DNA of 64,000 nucleotides from NCBI RefSeq assembly GCF_020510425.1, contig NZ_JAHBAH010000001.1:1488001-1552000 (forward strand), read 5' to 3'. Source of the DNA: Quatrionicoccus australiensis. Its GTDB lineage: Bacteria; Pseudomonadota; Gammaproteobacteria; Burkholderiales; Rhodocyclaceae. The position numbers and the translations under genes were made by a program. Shown one piece after another: positions 8,576-17,269 of this stretch; the stretch's first letter is position 1, and each line of letters begins with the position of its first letter. The notes below the pieces were generated by a model. The model ran no database searches, was not told where the DNA came from, and saw only the letters and a program-made list of their open reading frames with translations.

Positions 8576-9049
8576 TCAATCAAGCGGCCAAAAAAGGATT
8601 TCAAGCGGCGGCAGCACTTGCACTTCACGGCAGACGAGATGCGCGTTGTGGCCGTTCAACAGGTCAAGGCGGGCGCCGTTGTGGCCAGCATCGCGGATGA
8701 AGGCGACGATACCCCGCCGAGCGAAGAGTTGATCGGCGACCGTTTCCAGGTCGCCTTCAAAGGTGATGGCTTCTGGGAACTGATGCCGACTCTTTAGATA
8801 TTCGATGAGGCGGTGGGCCGAGGTTTCTGCTTTGCTGCCGACAAGCCGGCCGCTGCCGATCGGGAATCGTCCCGGCACGGAGACGCCCGAGGCGATGAGC
8901 GCCAGGCTCAACAGGAGCGCGTCGTTACGCACATAGCCAGGCAAACCTGAGCGATCCGCCCAGCCCAGTTCGGCAAATAGCGCCGACTCGCTCAGGGCGG
9001 CGCTGCGACGATAGACGGAGGAGATTGGGAGGTAGTGCAGGTTAAGCAT
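8576..9049 (-). CDS. Tae4-fold protein lacking catalytic Cys and His (putative pseudoenzyme)
   Basis: Protein of 157 aa between vgrG1 and clpV. By eye it follows the T6SS amidase effector Tae4 along its length: GYVRND at 38-43 where Tae4 has GYFQNAC, a SLALIASG helix, HRLIEYLKSRHQFPE, RRGIVAF at 111-117, LDLLNG at 128-133 where Tae4 has HVTLWNG, and a closing ILFWPLD. The nucleophile Cys position is Ala44 and the catalytic His position is Arg127. No signal peptide, and no Tai4-like immunity gene next to it. Activity as a peptidoglycan amidase looks unlikely; a structural or regulatory role inside the T6SS operon is inference. H123 could only be a weak alternative. Confidence 0.6.
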   Translation of the reverse strand: MLNLHYLPISSVYRRSAALSESALFAELGWADRSGLPGYVRNDALLLSLALIASGVSVPGRFPIGSGRLVGSKAETSAHRLIEYLKSRHQFPEAITFEGDLETVADQLFARRGIVAFIRDAGHNGARLDLLNGHNAHLVCREVQVLPPLEILFWPLD

Positions 9050-9079
9050 GGTGAGACCTCCATTGCAGAGATTGTGCTT

Positions 9080-11800
9080 TCACTTGATGGTGTATTTGAA
9101 TTCACCGTTCTTGCTCGCCGTAACCCGGATACGCTCGACCGAGGCGCCTTCTGCCATGCGGGCCAGCACGACTTCGGCGACTTTGGGCAGCAGGCTGCCG
9201 TTCAATATGTGATCGACATTGCGGGCACCGGAATCGACTTCGGTGCAGCGCGCCAGCACGGCATCGATCAGCTTGTCGTCCCAGAGGAATTCGGCTTTGT
9301 GGTTGGCGGCAATTCGGTCGCGAATCCGGCCCAGCTTGAGCAAGATGATTTTGCTCAGGACATCATCGGAAATCGGGTAGTAGGGTACGACTTTCATGCG
9401 GCCGAGGAAGGCTGGCTTGAAGCTCTTGAACAGCACCGGCCGCAAGGCGTCGGCCAAGTCGTCGGCCACCGGCAGTTCTGCTGCCCGCTTGTTGAGGCAG
9501 GCCTGCATGATCTGGGTCGAGCCGACATTGCTGGTCAGGATGATCAGCGTATTGCGGAAATCGATTTCGCGGCCTTCGGCATCATCGAGCACGCCTTTGT
9601 CGAAGACCTGGAAGAAGAGTTCTAGGACGTCAGGGTGGGCCTTTTCTACTTCGTCGAGCAAGACCACGCTGTAGGGATTGCGCCGGACGGCTTCGGTCAG
9701 CACGCCGCCTTCACCGTAACCGACATATCCCGGCGGCGAGCCCTTGAGGCCGGAAACGCTGTGCGCTTCCTGGTATTCGCTCATGTTGATGGTGACCAGC
9801 TTGCGTTCGCCGCCATAGAGGGTATCGGCCAGGGCCAGCGCCGTTTCGGTTTTGCCGACGCCGGAAGGCCCGACGAACATGAAGACGCCCTTCGGCTTGT
9901 TGGGGTCTTCAAGATTGGCCCGCGCCGTGCGCACACGCTGGGCAACCGCTTCCAGCGCGTGATCCTGGCCGATCACCCGTTCCTGTAGCGCGGGTTTGAG
10001 GTTAAGTACTGTCTTAATTTCGTCCTTGACCATCTTGCCGAGCGGGATGCCGGTCCAGGCGGCAATGATTTCGGCGACGACGTGGCCGTCGACCTGCAAG
10101 GGCACCATGGGGTTTTCTCCTTGCAGTTCGCGCAGGCGAAGCAAGGCTTGGTCGAGTTCGCCATCGACGCTTGTGGCTTCGGCGCCCTTCTTGCGGCTTT
10201 TGATTTTGGAGGCTTTTTCCGGGTTGACCGTAGGATTGATCTGGAGCCCCTCCTCCAGTTGGGTGCGCTGGTGCAAGATGCTGCTGACCAGCGCTTTTTC
10301 TTGGTCGAAGCGCGTCTTGAAAATGCTCAGGTCGGATTCGATGGCGGCGATGTGTTCATTGAGTTCATTGATCCGCGCATCGTGCCAGGCGCCGCTGGCG
10401 GCTTCGCGTTGCAGGGCGGCGAGTTCGGCGCGTTCGCGGAGCAGGCGCTTGTCGGCTTCGTCGATCAGGGCAGGGGTCGAACTCTGCGCGAGGGCAACCT
10501 TGGCACAGGCGGTATCAAGCACGCTGATCGCCTTGTCCGGCAGTTGCCGGCCGCTGATGTAGCGGTGCGAGAGGCGGACGGCTTCGGTCACCGCTTCGTC
10601 AAGGACACGGATGCCAAAATGCTTTTCCATCAGCGGAACCATGCCGCGCAGCATGGCCGCAGCCAGCGCCTCGCTCGGCTCTTCGACTTTGACGACCTGG
10701 AAGCGACGGGCCAATGCGGCATCCTTCTCGAAATATTTTTTGTATTCCGCCCAGGTGGTAGCGGCGACGGTACGCAGCTCTCCGCGCGCCAATGCCGGCT
10801 TGAGCAGGTTGGCAGCATCGTTCTGGCCGGACTGGCCACCAGCACCGATCATGGTGTGCGCTTCGTCAATGAACAGGATGATCGGCTTGGGGCTTTTTTT
10901 GACTTCATCGATAACATTCTTGAGGCGATTCTCGAATTCGCCCTTGACGCTGGCACCTGCCTGCAACAGTCCCATATCGAGCATGTGCAGCTCGACACCG
11001 ACCAGCGGCAAAGGGACATCTTCAGCCGCAATGCGCAGGGCCAGCCCTTCTACAACTGCCGTCTTGCCTACCCCGGCTTCGCCGGTAAGGATGGGATTGT
11101 TCTGGCGGCGACGCATCAGGATATCAATGAGCTGACGGATTTCGCTGTCACGCCCGATCACCGGGTCCACCTTGCCATCACGCGCTCGCTGCGTGAGATT
11201 GGTGGTGAACTGCTCAAGAGCCGGACTCTTGCCTGCATGCGACCTGGCACCGAGCAGGGGATCGTCGCCCTCGCCTGCGCTCTCGGCTACGCTGCCAGCT
11301 TCCCCCATGCCGGCGACTTCGGCCGCTTCTGCCGAACCTTCAGTCATCTTGTCGAAATTGTGCTTGAGTTCATCCAGCCGCACCTTGGCCAACAGTTTCG
11401 ACCCACGGAATGCCAGTTGGGAAAGTTCAGGTTCGGTCAGCAACGCCAACAGCAGGTGGCCGGAGCGGATACGCGGCAAACGGGCATCGAGCGAGGCAAT
11501 CAGCCAAGCCTGTTCGAATAGTTTTGGAATATGCGTCGAAAACACTGGCGTCCGGGTATTGCCATTCTTGAATCGATCGATTTCCTGACTTAGTTCCCGT
11601 TCCAGACCTGTCGAACTGATACTGCAACGCCGGAGCACCTTCATCAGGTCGCTGCTGGGATCGTCAAGAAATGCCATCAGCAGGTGTTCGAGATCGACCT
11701 CATAGTTGCCGCGTGCCATGCACAGACTGGCGGCGCGTTCGGTTGCCTGGCGACAAGTGCTGTTCAGTTTGCTGATCAGGGTTTTGAGTGATGTGCTCAT
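9080..11800 (-). CDS. clpV: T6SS sheath-disassembly ATPase ClpV (TssH)
   Basis: AAA+ protein of 906 aa. The N-terminal Clp-N repeats cover about residues 1-150. The first ATPase has Walker A GEAGVGKT at 240-247 and Walker B ILFIDEAH. A coiled-coil middle domain follows, then a second ATPase with GPSGVGKTE near 640 and VVLLDEVEKAHP. Members unfold contracted TssB/TssC sheaths in the cytoplasm. The linker after the coiled coil carries TVNPEKASK at about 522-530, from an interspersed element copy. ATG at 11800. Confidence 0.97.
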   Translation of the reverse strand: MSTSLKTLISKLNSTCRQATERAASLCMARGNYEVDLEHLLMAFLDDPSSDLMKVLRRCSISSTGLERELSQEIDRFKNGNTRTPVFSTHIPKLFEQAWLIASLDARLPRIRSGHLLLALLTEPELSQLAFRGSKLLAKVRLDELKHNFDKMTEGSAEAAEVAGMGEAGSVAESAGEGDDPLLGARSHAGKSPALEQFTTNLTQRARDGKVDPVIGRDSEIRQLIDILMRRRQNNPILTGEAGVGKTAVVEGLALRIAAEDVPLPLVGVELHMLDMGLLQAGASVKGEFENRLKNVIDEVKKSPKPIILFIDEAHTMIGAGGQSGQNDAANLLKPALARGELRTVAATTWAEYKKYFEKDAALARRFQVVKVEEPSEALAAAMLRGMVPLMEKHFGIRVLDEAVTEAVRLSHRYISGRQLPDKAISVLDTACAKVALAQSSTPALIDEADKRLLRERAELAALQREAASGAWHDARINELNEHIAAIESDLSIFKTRFDQEKALVSSILHQRTQLEEGLQINPTVNPEKASKIKSRKKGAEATSVDGELDQALLRLRELQGENPMVPLQVDGHVVAEIIAAWTGIPLGKMVKDEIKTVLNLKPALQERVIGQDHALEAVAQRVRTARANLEDPNKPKGVFMFVGPSGVGKTETALALADTLYGGERKLVTINMSEYQEAHSVSGLKGSPPGYVGYGEGGVLTEAVRRNPYSVVLLDEVEKAHPDVLELFFQVFDKGVLDDAEGREIDFRNTLIILTSNVGSTQIMQACLNKRAAELPVADDLADALRPVLFKSFKPAFLGRMKVVPYYPISDDVLSKIILLKLGRIRDRIAANHKAEFLWDDKLIDAVLARCTEVDSGARNVDHILNGSLLPKVAEVVLARMAEGASVERIRVTASKNGEFKYTIK
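10202..10236 (+). repeat. Interspersed GATTTTGG...GGTTGACCG element inside clpV
   Basis: Plus-strand copy of the element also seen at 7213-7246: GATTTTGG, a short spacer, TTTTTCC, then GGGTTGACCGTAGG. It lies in frame in the linker between the coiled-coil middle domain and the second ATPase of ClpV, encoding TVNPEKASK on the minus strand. The matching vgrG1 copy gives TVNPKNNPK, so both use the same reading frame of the element. Confidence 0.6.
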
Positions 11801-11827
11801 TGCGTTGGTCTGGTGCCCGAAAGATAT

Positions 11828-12892
11828 CTAGTGAATAAAATGGGTGAGATAGCGTGTATCGCTGCGGTCGCTCGTTGCCGGCTTTGTCAGCATGAAAGTG
11901 TCGTATCCGAGACGGGCGCTGTTGGGCACGCCGAGGCTGACCGGCTTGACGTCAGCGGCGCGCAGGATTGGCCGAATTTCGTATTCGAACTGGCCGCCAG
12001 TCGCCAATGTGAGTATTTTTTCAAGGGCGTATGCGATCTCGCCTTTTGGCAGAAAGGCCATGTAGCGCTCGTGGGTCAGCGGTCCGATGTGGATGCGGAT
12101 GCGCAGGTTGCGCTGCCAGATGCGCTCGCCAACCAGCATGTTGCCGCCCAGAGAGGAACTTTTGCCGCCAAGCGTTAAGCGCTGGTCAGTAGGAACGATG
12201 TACCAGCGCCCGACGAATTGCTCAATCACCACTTTCTCGCGAAAATAACCGCCCAGCACCCTTTCCAGTGTTTCGGAAGAAACCGGCTGTTGACGAAGCA
12301 GGCCAGCGAAGAAGGCAATCGATTCGTCGTCGATGGCACCCGGCGCCTCACTCATCCGTTCACGTAAGGCATCATAGCCAAGGCCGGCCAAAGAGAGAAT
12401 CAGCGGCAAAAACCGGTTGCGGCGATCCGTCTCGTAGAGAATGGGGAGCTTGTATTTCTTCCAAGCACGATAGAAATGGCCGACCGCCCGGTTGGTAAAC
12501 AGATCGAGAAAAGCCCGTCCCGACGGGTCGCGCTTGAAACGCTCGTGGTGAATGACTTGTTCGGTGTAGTGAATTGGCAAGGCACCGTTGATACCAAGCA
12601 TGCCCATGAAACTAGGAGTGATCTCGACCTGATCTAGTTTGCCGGTTTCGAGCCCGTCTTCATCTTGACGATAGCGCCCCACCATGGCGTCAACCTGGCT
12701 GGGCGCGAAGCCGAGGCGCAGCGAATTGCGGAAACGAATCCGCTCACTGACGACATCGCTACCGAGGCCTCGTGCCTCCTTGTTGAAAACCATCTCGAAC
12801 AGGCGCACAAGCTGGAAGAACTCGTAGCGTTCAGGAGTCTGCAGACTTTGCTCGACTACGCCAGGATCGATTCGCCGTTGCGGGGTGCGCAT
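11828..12892 (-). CDS. tssG: T6SS baseplate protein TssG
   Basis: Protein of 354 aa with the usual TssG opening (RRIDPGVVEQSLQTPERYEF, followed by a FFQLVRLFE helix) and the later GMLGINGALPIHYTE and RFLPLILSLAGLG segments. TssG forms the baseplate wedge with TssE, TssF and TssK. The ATG at 12892 lies 37 bp inside the 3' end of tssF, so the genes are translationally coupled; clpV follows after 27 bp. Confidence 0.93.
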   Translation of the reverse strand: MRTPQRRIDPGVVEQSLQTPERYEFFQLVRLFEMVFNKEARGLGSDVVSERIRFRNSLRLGFAPSQVDAMVGRYRQDEDGLETGKLDQVEITPSFMGMLGINGALPIHYTEQVIHHERFKRDPSGRAFLDLFTNRAVGHFYRAWKKYKLPILYETDRRNRFLPLILSLAGLGYDALRERMSEAPGAIDDESIAFFAGLLRQQPVSSETLERVLGGYFREKVVIEQFVGRWYIVPTDQRLTLGGKSSSLGGNMLVGERIWQRNLRIRIHIGPLTHERYMAFLPKGEIAYALEKILTLATGGQFEYEIRPILRAADVKPVSLGVPNSARLGYDTFMLTKPATSDRSDTRYLTHFIH

Positions 12893-14688
12893 CGGATCAA
12901 CTCCTCTCCGGTTCGATTCGAAACCACGACTAGCTGGATAAAGCTGTTGAGACTGACGTAAAGCCCAAGAAAATGGTCGATACAGCGGGTAAAGACGTCC
13001 AGACCGCTACCGACAAAGCTCGATTCATCAATGGAGAGACGAACCTCAAGGCCGCGTACAAAACAGGCAAAAGGCTTGCCGGGCATCCAGACCGTCTTGT
13101 CCTGTTGTTCGATGTTGAGCACGCCTTCAATCTGCCGACGGGTTGCCGCCGTTCTTGGCAGGTCGTACAAAGCCAGCATTTCGCGGAAAGCCGGGAGGCC
13201 ATTTCCGGTCAATGACAGATGATTGAGTGAAAGGTGGGAGATGATTCGCCACTGCCCATCGCGTCGATGATCAAAACGACAGGGCTGGCTCGGCTTCCGC
13301 AGCAGCTTGATGGCGCGCACGCTGGAACCGCCTTCGAGAAATAGGTCGCCTGATGGCATGCCAACCGACATCAGGGTTGGTAGTTCACGATTGGTACACG
13401 TGAGTTGCAGGCTGATGACATCGGTTTTCGGTTGCACGGGGTCGAAATCAGCGTCGACGATGGAGAGCGATGTTTCGTAGCCCGGGCTGCTCTCGGCGAC
13501 GAAATGATCGCGCAGGGCATACCAGTAATAGCCATTCTGATCCGGCGTTTCGCCATGGCGCAACGAGAAGAACGGCCGGAACTCGGTGATGGATTCGCCT
13601 TGCGGCGTCTGCCTGACCCTCCTCACCGAATCGATGGAATATACATCGAAGGCGTAGGCACGCCGACCGTCGGCCACAACTGGATAGGCTGACTGGCGAT
13701 TACTGACCCGGATCGGATCTCCACGCTGGTCAAACAGGTTGACGACAGGCACGCAACCAAGGCGGAGATTTTGCGCGGTCAGGGTTTGCAGCAGGCGCGA
13801 TGCGTCGCTGTCGGCACGCAGGTCACCCAGCGCAAGATTCAGAGTGATCTTCCCTTCGCCAAGCAGGCTCGACGGCAACTCCCCAATATTGAGATCAAAG
13901 AAATTGAATTTTTCCGGAAAACAAAAATACTCGGTCAGGTAACGGTAGGCTCCGTGTGCCGTGTCCGGCATTTCGATGAGCGCTTCCTGCTCGGCGAAAC
14001 CGACTTCGCCGATCAAGCCATCACGTACCACACGCCACCGCTTGTCCGCACCGACCGCATAACTTTTCAGCTTGCGCAGGAAAAGTGCGTCACGCAGCGC
14101 CGAAGCAACGGAAGGTTCTGCATCAATGTACACCCGCAGCTTGTCGAGCTTGCTGAATCCGGCCTTGGTGTTCGCCCCTCGCACAGATAGTGAAAAGGAG
14201 AGAATGGCATTGCAACCCACAGGCAAACGCACATCGCTGGGGGCTGTCGCAATCGGATCGAAATCGAGATCGCCGAGGGTAACGGGGGCCAGTTTTACAT
14301 CCCAGGCCGTACGGAACTTACAGACGGCACCTTTGATCGGCCGCGACTGCAATTCTGTTCCGCGCACGATCGTCGTCACCGACGAGAGTTCGCTGCCACC
14401 ATGGTCGAAATAGGCAATGGAGCAACTTGGAAAAGGCCTCAGATAATGCGGATAAAGAACATTCAGCAGCGCTTCGGTGAATTGCGGATAGCTGTCTTCC
14501 AGCTTCTTTGAGACGCGCGCGGTTAGCAGCGCAAAAGACTGGATCATCCGTTCAACGTGGGGGTCATCACACCCCTCGCCGGATAACAAAAGCTGCGCGG
14601 CCAGTTTGGGATAACGTTCGGAAAATTCGCGGGAATGCTGGCGAAGGAAGGTGAGCTCTCGCTCGTAATAGGGAAGTAGATCTTCCAA
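12856..14688 (-). CDS. tssF: T6SS baseplate protein TssF
   Basis: Protein of 610 aa with the characteristic TssF N-terminus EDLLPYYERELTFLRQHSRE, then FSERYPKLAAQL and DPHVERMIQSFALLTAR. The start is a TTG at 14688 placed immediately after the tssE stop (TAATTG); no ATG in frame gives the family N-terminus. The weak start plus stop-start junction suggests the gene depends on translation of tssE. It works in the cytoplasmic baseplate wedge with TssG and TssE. Confidence 0.95.
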   Translation of the reverse strand: MEDLLPYYERELTFLRQHSREFSERYPKLAAQLLLSGEGCDDPHVERMIQSFALLTARVSKKLEDSYPQFTEALLNVLYPHYLRPFPSCSIAYFDHGGSELSSVTTIVRGTELQSRPIKGAVCKFRTAWDVKLAPVTLGDLDFDPIATAPSDVRLPVGCNAILSFSLSVRGANTKAGFSKLDKLRVYIDAEPSVASALRDALFLRKLKSYAVGADKRWRVVRDGLIGEVGFAEQEALIEMPDTAHGAYRYLTEYFCFPEKFNFFDLNIGELPSSLLGEGKITLNLALGDLRADSDASRLLQTLTAQNLRLGCVPVVNLFDQRGDPIRVSNRQSAYPVVADGRRAYAFDVYSIDSVRRVRQTPQGESITEFRPFFSLRHGETPDQNGYYWYALRDHFVAESSPGYETSLSIVDADFDPVQPKTDVISLQLTCTNRELPTLMSVGMPSGDLFLEGGSSVRAIKLLRKPSQPCRFDHRRDGQWRIISHLSLNHLSLTGNGLPAFREMLALYDLPRTAATRRQIEGVLNIEQQDKTVWMPGKPFACFVRGLEVRLSIDESSFVGSGLDVFTRCIDHFLGLYVSLNSFIQLVVVSNRTGEELIRCAPRNGESILA

Positions 14689-15168
14689 TTAAGCCCCTAC
14701 GCGCGGTCGATGCCGGCTTACGGAATATTGCAGGCTGGTCGGCTGCAACAATGCATCGAAGGCGACCGGCTCCTGCGCTGGCCTGACAAACAGCACAGCA
14801 TTGATTGAGAAATACAGGGCGTTCACGGCCTTGCGATGCAACTCAAGATCAACTTGCACATCGCGCAGGCGCGGTTCATGAGCAGCAATTGCCGAGCTTA
14901 TGGAAGCACAGATGCGCCCACGGTCATAGATATTGGCCAAACTGAATCCGGCAAAATCAGACATGCCGAACCCGGCTACTGAGCGCACAGCAAGCGGAAA
15001 ATCATCGCCAAAAGACTCCTCGAACACCACTCGGGTATTCAATAAAGCTTCAAGATCTCTGGCGACCGAATCCTTGAGTTGCTCCAGAGACAAACGACGC
15101 CGGACAGCTCCTAGGGGAAGATCGTCAAACAGCTTGTCAAACAGGGAAGGTTCGAAACCTTTGATCAT
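14689..15168 (-). CDS. tssE: T6SS baseplate protein TssE (gp25-like)
   Basis: Protein of 159 aa using the ATG at 15168 (MIKGFEPSLFDKLFDDLP). The frame extends to a TTG at 15207 but that start lies upstream of the hairpin at 15169-15194. Family marks are RRRLSLEQLKDSVARDLEAL and the gp25-type FGMSDFAG segment near residue 87. TssE resembles phage T4 gp25, the baseplate component that starts sheath polymerisation. No clear ribosome binding site is seen since a T-run precedes the ATG directly. Confidence 0.93.
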   Translation of the reverse strand: MIKGFEPSLFDKLFDDLPLGAVRRRLSLEQLKDSVARDLEALLNTRVVFEESFGDDFPLAVRSVAGFGMSDFAGFSLANIYDRGRICASISSAIAAHEPRLRDVQVDLELHRKAVNALYFSINAVLFVRPAQEPVAFDALLQPTSLQYSVSRHRPRVGA

Positions 15169-15194
15169 AAAAAAGGCGGAAACTCGTTTCCGCC
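15169..15194 (-). terminator. Intrinsic terminator between hcp and tssE
   Basis: On the minus strand the 8-bp stem GGCGGAAA/TTTCCGCC with a CGAG loop is followed at once by six T, which run into the tssE ATG. It begins 23 bp after the hcp stop. A partial stop here would leave hcp, needed in large amounts, more strongly expressed than the baseplate and effector genes downstream. Confidence 0.75.
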
Positions 15195-15216
15195 GTACTT
15201 TCCACAAATATTTGGA

Positions 15217-15753
15217 TCAGGTCAGGTTCGGCGTGTTCTTGGCAAGGTTCCAGGCACCCTGGATGTTGACCTTGCCCGTCTTCGTGCCATCGATATTGAG
15301 CTCGTCGTAGGTCCACTTAACAGCGGAGTACTTCAGCGAGAACACTTCTTGCGGCACGCCTTCACCATCAACCGACGGCGAAACGGAGGCGATGATGACG
15401 TTTTTCAGTTCGATCTTCAGGTACTGATGACGATTCTGCGTACCAGACGGGTTGCCAGTCGTATTTTTGCCACCGAATGCACGATAAAAATAGACAATTA
15501 CGTCATTGACCACCAAGCCTGACGAGCAAGCCTGATACAGCTTCGGGCTGGAACCATCAATGTCCTTGGTGAAGATCATTTCACCGTGTTCAACGCGTTC
15601 GGCGGTATGACCACCGGAGCCTGAGGCCGTTGCCGACTTGGGCTGGCGCATCGAGTGGCTCCAGCTCGAAACCTCAACTTGGTCTTTATGCTTTGCATCG
15701 CGGGAGTCGCCCTTGATGTCGCTACCCTTGAATTCAACGTAAATATCTTTCAT
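15217..15753 (-). CDS. hcp: T6SS tube protein Hcp (TssD)
   Basis: Protein of 178 aa starting MKDIYVEFKGSDIKGDS, with the Hcp1-type features VEVSSWSHSM and GEMIFTKDIDGSSPKLYQA and the C-terminal half FSLKYSAVKWTY. Hcp hexamers stack into the secreted inner tube and can act as chaperone for small effectors. A good ribosome binding site (GGAG) lies 9 bp before the ATG. tssC is upstream and a terminator downstream. Confidence 0.97.
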   Translation of the reverse strand: MKDIYVEFKGSDIKGDSRDAKHKDQVEVSSWSHSMRQPKSATASGSGGHTAERVEHGEMIFTKDIDGSSPKLYQACSSGLVVNDVIVYFYRAFGGKNTTGNPSGTQNRHQYLKIELKNVIIASVSPSVDGEGVPQEVFSLKYSAVKWTYDELNIDGTKTGKVNIQGAWNLAKNTPNLT

Positions 15754-15784
15754 GTCGTGCTTTCTCCTTGGAAGTTAGGAAACA

Positions 15785-17269
15785 TCAGTTTCTGCCAGAT
15801 TGCGGCAACTCGGCGACGAGACGCAGGGACACCGAGAGTTCGTCAAGCTGGAAGTGCGGCCGGATAAACGACACAGCCCGATAGACACCGGGACGACCGG
15901 GCACTTCGCTGACTTCGATGGACGCTTCCCGCAGGGGGAATTGAGCCTTGGTTTCTTGAGATGCTGAATCATCCGCAGTGACGTAATGATCGATCCACCG
16001 TTGCAGGTAGGTTTGAACATTCGCAGCAGAAGCAAAGCTGCCGATCTTGTCGCGCATCATTGCCTTCATGTAGTGCGCAATCCGCGAAACGGCGAACATG
16101 TATTGCAACTGTGCTGACAGGGATGCATTGGCATTGGCCGAATCGGTATCGTATTTTTTCGGCTTTTGCGCCGACTGGGCCGCAAAGAAGGCTGCGTAAT
16201 CCGTATTCTTGCAATGCACTAGAGGAATGAAGCCGAGGTCACTCAATTCCTTTTCACGGCGATCGGTAATCGAAATTTCAGTCGGGCATTTGAGCGCCAC
16301 TTCACCATCGTCAGTACGGAAGGTATGCGTCGGCAAGTCTTCAACCAGCCCTCCGCCCTCAACCCCACGAATCGCTGCACACCAGCCATAGTTTTCAAAA
16401 GCATCGGTTAGGCGTGCCGCAAAAGCGAAGGAAGCGTTACACCACAGATATTTGTCGTGGTCGGTCCCATCCACTTCTTCAACAAAGTTGAACCCTTCTG
16501 TAACCTCACCGTCAATCGGGTTGTACGGCAGGCGCCCCAGGAAGCGCGGCAAAGCCAAACCGACATAGCGCGAATCCTCCGATTCGCGGAAGGATTTCCA
16601 TTTTGCGTATTCGACGGTATCAAATACCTTAGCCAAATCACGCGGCTTACCTAGCTCGGTATAGGTTTCAAGACCAAATAACTGCGGTGCCGCTGCAGTG
16701 ATAAACGGCGCATGGGAAGCCGCTGCTATATGCGACATCTGTTCGATGAAGTACATATCTTCTGGTTGCCGCGTCAGTTCGTACTGACCGATCAGCGAAC
16801 CGAACGGCGCGCCACCAAAAGTACCGAATTCTTCTTCATAGACTTTTTTGAACAGTGCACTTTGATCAAAATCGATCGCTGACTTGAAATCCTTTACCAG
16901 TTCGCGCTTCGAGGCGCTCATCAGCTTTATTTTTTGCTGCACGCCAGTCGAGGTCTGCTTGCACAGGTAGTGCAAGCCAGTCCAAGCGCTTTCGAGCTCC
17001 TGAAATGCAGGCGCGTGCATGATTTCACTTAGCTGCTCGGAAATCAGGCTATCGAGTTCAGCGACGCGCGCGTCGAGCGAGGCAGCAAGATTTTCGGAAA
17101 CGACAACTTCACCGACCAGAACCTGATTGGCTAATTCGCTAATAATATCTTTGGCGCGCACCTTTTCCTGCTCAGACTGAGCAACCCGACTCTCTTCGAT
17201 AATCTGATCAAGGAGGCCGGTTTCAATCACATCTGCAGTCGCACTCAATGCTGATTGTTGGGCACTCAT
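15785..17269 (-). CDS. tssC: T6SS sheath large subunit TssC (VipB)
   Basis: Protein of 494 aa with the TssC signature regions WTGLHYLCKQT near 92, KPRDLAKVFDTVEYAKWKSF near 210, RFLGRLPYNP and the C-terminal FIRPHFQLDELSVSLRLVAELP. It forms the contractile sheath with TssB. Its ATG overlaps the tssB stop by 4 bp (ATGA), the usual coupling for equal synthesis of the two subunits. Confidence 0.97.
   Translation of the reverse strand: MSAQQSALSATADVIETGLLDQIIEESRVAQSEQEKVRAKDIISELANQVLVGEVVVSENLAASLDARVAELDSLISEQLSEIMHAPAFQELESAWTGLHYLCKQTSTGVQQKIKLMSASKRELVKDFKSAIDFDQSALFKKVYEEEFGTFGGAPFGSLIGQYELTRQPEDMYFIEQMSHIAAASHAPFITAAAPQLFGLETYTELGKPRDLAKVFDTVEYAKWKSFRESEDSRYVGLALPRFLGRLPYNPIDGEVTEGFNFVEEVDGTDHDKYLWCNASFAFAARLTDAFENYGWCAAIRGVEGGGLVEDLPTHTFRTDDGEVALKCPTEISITDRREKELSDLGFIPLVHCKNTDYAAFFAAQSAQKPKKYDTDSANANASLSAQLQYMFAVSRIAHYMKAMMRDKIGSFASAANVQTYLQRWIDHYVTADDSASQETKAQFPLREASIEVSEVPGRPGVYRAVSFIRPHFQLDELSVSLRLVAELPQSGRN

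Noticed and set aside
10082..11521. 479-aa open frame on the plus strand
   Set aside because: Lies entirely opposite clpV, which has both Walker sites; shadow.
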